Shown: positions 60,702 through 64,000 of the stretch, piece after piece | Position numbering within the stretch: position 1 is the stretch's first letter | Layout of the letters: each line of letters opens with the position of its first letter | Origin: DASXRA01 sp963737425 | Lineage (GTDB): Bacteria; Actinomycetota; Actinomycetes; Mycobacteriales; Jatrophihabitantaceae | NCBI GenBank assembly: GCA_963737425.1 | Contig: CAVTSX010000008.1 | Span: 434,001 to 498,000, forward strand | Length of the DNA stretch: 64,000 nt | Reading direction: 5' to 3' | The notes under the pieces: model-generated | Told to the model about the DNA's origin: nothing | Database searches by the model: none | Seen by the model: only the letters and a program-made list of their open reading frames with translations | Made by a program: the position numbers and the translations under genes

Positions 60702-61967
60702 CCCATTGACTCCCTTGTCTGCCCCAGCCGCCTCCTCTGGCGGCCTTTCACGTCGTCTACGAACGCCTAACTTTGGATCCGACACGTTTGGCCAGAGGAG
60801 TTTCACGGCGACTCCCCGGCGCGCATGCTCATGGCCACCTACTGCGATTGCATCAGTCAGCTTGACGGCTACTGCTGGTGTTGCAGCGGACAACGAGCGT
60901 GAGCCTTGAAGACGATCCTCGATCCATTTGCGAGCCCAGACTCCGTTCGCCGGACCAGGCCGCCTTCTGCGGTCAACGCGATCTCAGTCTGATGGCGGCG
61001 CGCCGAGTATCTCAACGGATGGCCCGCACCAGCTGTCAGGTCGCCTCGGCGTGTACGACGAGGCCTTGTTCCAGGTGTTCATTCCGGCTGCAAGTGCGCC
61101 AGCAACTGCGGTCTAGCTCCAATTGGATGTTGAGCCGGTAGTGCCTCAGTCCTCTGGTCTTGGGTCAGCGACAGTAGGCACCCGGGCACCGTCGTGAGCA
61201 CGACATCGCCCGCCTCTGGCTCTGGTGCACATGGCGGCCGTTCGATCCGAGAACTCAGGCAACAACCGCTCCGGTACCGGCGAGCATCAGGACCGCCGCC
61301 ACCACGATGACGATGATGCGCACCGTGTGACGCCGGTGCGGAGGCTCGGGCGGGACCGGCGGCTCCCACGACGGAGGCCGTCCGGGCGGCGGTGGTGGAT
61401 AGGCCGACCCGGGGATGACCGGAAATTCATAGCGCCGGCCACCGCCGATCTACCAGCTCCTGCGCGAGCTGGGTGGGGCGGCTCTTGCGGTGAAGGGTGC
61501 CGCGCAGCTCCATGGCGCCGAAGCCCGGTGCCGTGACCTCGAGACCGGTGACCCGGGCCGCTGCGGCACTGAACCGACCTGGACCGGTTCACTCGGGCGG
61601 CACGACGATCGGTGGGGCACCGCCCAGGCGGTCACTTGCGGCGATGAGCGCACGCTCGTGAACTGGTGCTGCGGAGCGCGCGGTGCCGTCCGGGCGTCGA
61701 GCGGGTTGCCAGGTTGCAGTACTGGCATCCGGCGAGGGCGACTCATCGCCGCTGTTCAGCTGGTTTCGATGACGACTTGAAAGAGCATGGGCGAGCTCGG
61801 GAACTCCTGCCATCCGGGCTGGGTGACGACGCGGCGGAACTCCTCGGTGCCGTGCGCTGCACGGAAGTGGAGTTATCGAGAGGCGGTGACGTGCGGCGCT
61901 GTGCAGCTCGGCACGTTCGTCGAATCGCACTCTCATGCCGAATTGAGTGCGGATGCGCGTCGCGCGT
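60702..61967. other. Gene-poor region with remnants
   Basis: 1.27 kb without an intact recognisable gene. On the minus strand it holds a proline-rich membrane remnant (61255-61450) and a short stretch reading HFRAAHGTEEFRRVVTQPGWQEFPSSPMLFQVVIETS before a TGA near 61769, which looks like the end of a real protein but has no start. Other open frames are out-of-family. Confidence 0.45.
61255..61450 (-). pseudogene. Proline-rich single-pass membrane protein remnant
   Basis: The frame reads GGGRRYEFPVIPGSAYPPPPPGRPPSWEPPVPPEPP, then a transmembrane helix VRIIVIVVAAVLMLAGTGAVVA and TGA. A TAG lies directly upstream and no start codon is available, so the 5' end is missing or shifted. Confidence 0.4.
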
Positions 61968-62303
61968 TTACCTGCTGGGCTCGCCGTCCAGGTACGCGAC
62001 GTACTCGATCTCGGAACCGGTCAGGGTCGAACGATCAAGCCGGCGTAGCAGGTGCGCAGCATCCGCCGTCGTGGTGCCCCACTCGTGCAGCTCAGCAAGT
62101 GCGTGCAACTCTGCCTCACGAGCCACGCCGTCTGTTTCCCACACCGCTATGCCGGCGAGAATCGTTGCGATCATGCGGGATTCAGCGGCGGATATATCCG
62201 CGCGCAGGTCGGTCACGAATCCCGCGTTCGCCCATCGTTCTCGTGAGTCGTCAGCCAACAGTCCACGGAGGAGTCCGACGAGCTGAGCGGGATCGAGAGC
62301 CAT
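61968..62303 (-). CDS. Hypothetical protein
   Basis: 111 residues from the ATG at 62303 (MALDPAQLVGLLRGLLADDSRERWANAGFV). Predominantly helical and acidic: DLRADISAAESRMIATILAGIAVWETDGVAREAELHALAELHEWGTTTADAAHLLRRLD, ending EIEYVAYLDGEPSR. Size and acidity resemble bacterial immunity proteins, but no family is recognised. Confidence 0.65.
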   Translation of the reverse strand: MALDPAQLVGLLRGLLADDSRERWANAGFVTDLRADISAAESRMIATILAGIAVWETDGVAREAELHALAELHEWGTTTADAAHLLRRLDRSTLTGSEIEYVAYLDGEPSR

Positions 62304-62383
62304 GCCTCGATCATCCGGCACTTCCTCGTCTGCAACGCACTCACATGCCGCTGCGAGGGCGATTCTGCCGATGTGCGGACGGA

Positions 62384-62836
62384 TCAGCCGAGCACGGCTT
62401 GCCTAATTGCATCGCCAACCGCTGCCCTCTTCATGGGCTCCGATTCGTGGTCGCGCTGGTCGAGGAGTTGGGTGACGATCCGCTGCTGATCGGACTGCGC
62501 ATCGTAGGCGGGAAGGTGGACGTACCACGGGCCTTCAAACTGCTCCACCGACACTCCGCCGCGCGCGAATGCCTCGACGAGCAACGCGAACTGTTCAGTC
62601 TCGCTAGCTGTCGGCGCGACGACGCGAATGCCGTTGGACGTGAGCCAAGTGGTCACGGGCTCGATCGCGTCAGCCTGGGACGTACCTTGCGCCAAGGCGG
62701 CCACCGCGACGACCTCTTCCCGATCGTCGCTATCGACAACCATCTGGACGGCGACGTCGATCGCTCGATCTACCCACAATCCGGCCTGGGCTATCCCAGC
62801 CGAAAGTCCCCACATCTCGGCCTGTAGATCGTCCAC
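62384..62836 (-). CDS. Hypothetical protein
   Basis: 150 residues, GTG start at 62836. Reads DDLQAEMWGLSAGIAQAGLWVDRAIDVAVQMVVDSDD..EEVVAVAALAQGT, then a strand-helix part (WLTSNGIRVVAPTASETEQFALLVEAFARGGVSVEQFEGPWYVHLPAYDAQSDQQRIVTQLL). Soluble alpha/beta, acidic. It is followed on the same strand by the gene at 61968, 80 bp away. No family recognised. Confidence 0.65.
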   Translation of the reverse strand: MDDLQAEMWGLSAGIAQAGLWVDRAIDVAVQMVVDSDDREEVVAVAALAQGTSQADAIEPVTTWLTSNGIRVVAPTASETEQFALLVEAFARGGVSVEQFEGPWYVHLPAYDAQSDQQRIVTQLLDQRDHESEPMKRAAVGDAIRQAVLG

Positions 62837-63020
62837 GACGGTGAGTATGCCAACGCCCGGACGTGCCGCCGTGGGCGCAGTTCTGCCGACGTGAGTGCGT
62901 GCTCCGCATCGCGCCAGGCGGGAAAGTGCTCCGGCGCGCCCTTAGCGTTGCTCTCTTGTGGCCGGGCAGGATTGTGGCCGCAGCGGCCACCGGGCATGGG
63001 CGCCGCCTAAAGGAGCGGTC

Positions 63021-63383
63021 ATGAAGGATCCGAACTTCTATATAACCGTTGCGCAGATCATCCCGGTGCTACTGCTCGCGCTGGTCTGGGAAGGCAAGTA
63101 CCTAGACCGAGTCGAATCCGGTGAGACGAAAGGCCAATCGTTTTGGAAGCCCAAGCAGGTCATGATCTGGTCCTGGCTGATCCTGCCGCCTGCCGTGATC
63201 GTCGAATTGCTATGCATCCTCGCCGCAGCTGTCGGGTGGCTTCGTAACGAATTCTGCGGGTGGGTCGTGGTGATTGTCATGATCGGACTACTGGCCACGT
63301 TGTTGGTCCGGATGCTCGCCGATGTTTCGCGCACAGCCTCCAAAGCGAAGGCTGCGCATCAAGCCGAAGACGATAGCGGCTAG
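63021..63383 (+). CDS. Small integral membrane protein
   Basis: 120 residues from the ATG at 63021 after AAAGGAG. Three hydrophobic segments (YITVAQIIPVLLLALVW, VMIWSWLILPPAVIVELLCILAAAVGWL, GWVVVIVMIGLLATLLVRML) and a charged cytoplasmic tail. No family recognised. Confidence 0.65.
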   Translation: MKDPNFYITVAQIIPVLLLALVWEGKYLDRVESGETKGQSFWKPKQVMIWSWLILPPAVIVELLCILAAAVGWLRNEFCGWVVVIVMIGLLATLLVRMLADVSRTASKAKAAHQAEDDSG

Positions 63384-63504
63384 CGAGTTGTGAGGAACTG
63401 CGGGAAACGCACTATGCCGCCTGTCGGGCGCGGAAAGGCATAGCGTCCGACTCTGCCGCGCTGGGCGTGGTCAGCCGGTGCGAGCCAGTCCCGGGTTGAA
63501 GGGG

Positions 63505-63975
63505 TTAGGGCGTGTGCACACCATCGGTCAACGGGTCGTAGGCGAACATCGGTGCGTCGTGTGCCGCCTCGGGAGTAGCTCGGACTTCCTTCCCCAGCGC
63601 CCGGCCGAGCGTCGTAACAAAGCCAGCGAGCGCGTCGAGCGTCCCTTGACCATTTATGTCGCGCGCAGGAACGTCGAACTCGATCCAGTCCTCACCGAAG
63701 ACGTGCCCGAAGATCGGCAGTCCGGTCAGACTGATCGAGATAAGAACACTGGCCTCCGTTGATCGGCCGACCAGGTGTTGGGCGAGCGAAGGGAGTTCTG
63801 CCGGTTCGCCGTCCTCGGTATAGATGACCTGCCACGCGACTTGGCGCTCGCGGAGTAGATCGAGCACGCGCTGCCAGTCGCCTACCTCCGCTGACTGAAC
63901 GACGATGTCGCAGAGAAAGGCCGTGTTGCCGCCGTCCTGGAACCGTGGTTCAACCTCGGCCCAGGGCACAGACAT
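63505..63975 (-). CDS. Hypothetical protein
   Basis: 156 residues from the ATG at 63975 (MSVPWAEVEPRFQDGGNTAFLCDIVVQS). An alpha/beta pattern: DWQRVLDLLRERQVAWQVIYTEDGEPAELPSLAQHLV, SVLISISLTGLPIFGHVFGEDWIEFDVPARDI, then LDALAGFVTTLGRALGKEVRATPEAA. Resembles immunity-type proteins in length and charge; no family recognised. The start is chosen over an upstream ATG at 63999 (MPGLHNDRM). Confidence 0.65.
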   Translation of the reverse strand: MSVPWAEVEPRFQDGGNTAFLCDIVVQSAEVGDWQRVLDLLRERQVAWQVIYTEDGEPAELPSLAQHLVGRSTEASVLISISLTGLPIFGHVFGEDWIEFDVPARDINGQGTLDALAGFVTTLGRALGKEVRATPEAAHDAPMFAYDPLTDGVHTP

Positions 63976-64000
63976 ACGGTCATTGTGCAGGCCTGGCATC

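Noticed and set aside
61490..61780. Plus-strand ORF MKGAAQLHGAEARC...
   Set aside because: Low-complexity composition and no family; minus-strand remnants fit the region better.

Overview
The window is chromosomal DNA of a high-GC actinobacterium. The evidence is the core gene set and its order: lysS, lsr2, panD, clpC, mutY, disA, radA, a lipoprotein, carD, ispD, ispF, cysS and rlmB. These are largely the genes found together around Rv3579c-Rv3601c of Mycobacterium tuberculosis. Lsr2, mycobacterial-type CarD and a PanD with the mycobacterial N-terminus point to Actinomycetes. Genus cannot be fixed from sequence alone; a soil lineage related to Frankiales/Jatrophihabitantales is a guess.

Layout. 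0-5.3 kb: a truncated methyltransferase, an F420-type oxidoreductase, and a four-gene minus-strand unit (ABC-2 ATPase, permease, histidine kinase, response regulator). 5.4-28.3 kb: the conserved housekeeping block plus a secreted family-3 glycosidase, a PLP enzyme, a leucine-rich-repeat protein, a sugar-ABC ATPase, a GNAT enzyme and an acyltransferase. One SDR gene in this block is frameshifted. 28.4-48.9 kb: an accretion island at tRNA-Thr(UGU). The last 45 bp of the tRNA (from the anticodon loop) recur at 39400, 45962 and 48838, dividing the island into three segments. Segment A (10 kb) is an actinomycete integrative and conjugative element (AICE) with int, xis, rep, an FtsK-like translocase and a KorSA-type GntR regulator; int, xis and rep are all broken. 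Segments B (6.6 kb) and C (2.9 kb) have att-like ends but no recombinase, and carry two-component and LuxR regulators with small unknown genes. A 5' half-tRNA at 28460 and an integrase remnant at 29129 record an older integration.

48.9-60.1 kb: a metabolic segment with a phospholipase C-like phosphoesterase, a decayed YihY-family copy, a large formylglycine-type sulfatase, a TetR regulator, a DszB-like desulfinase/substrate-binding-fold protein, a rhodanese, a DUF2550-like protein, a proton antiporter and an intact YihY homologue. Sulfatase, DszB-like protein and rhodanese together suggest organosulfur metabolism. 60.1-64 kb: a gene-poor stretch with remnants (SnoaL fragment, YCII protein, proline-rich membrane remnant) followed by four small proteins of unknown function.

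The most unusual signals are non-coding. They are the tRNA-derived att ladder with paired TGCTAAC arm sites at both ends of segment A; an approximately 365-bp three-block element present twice in inverted orientation (38.3 and 46.6-47.0 kb); a pair of GATSCTTGAC motifs always 25 bp apart at five loci between 37 and 51 kb; a 2873-bp-period direct repeat with a perfect 16-bp palindrome; and an over-represented GTCCACTGTGGAC palindrome.
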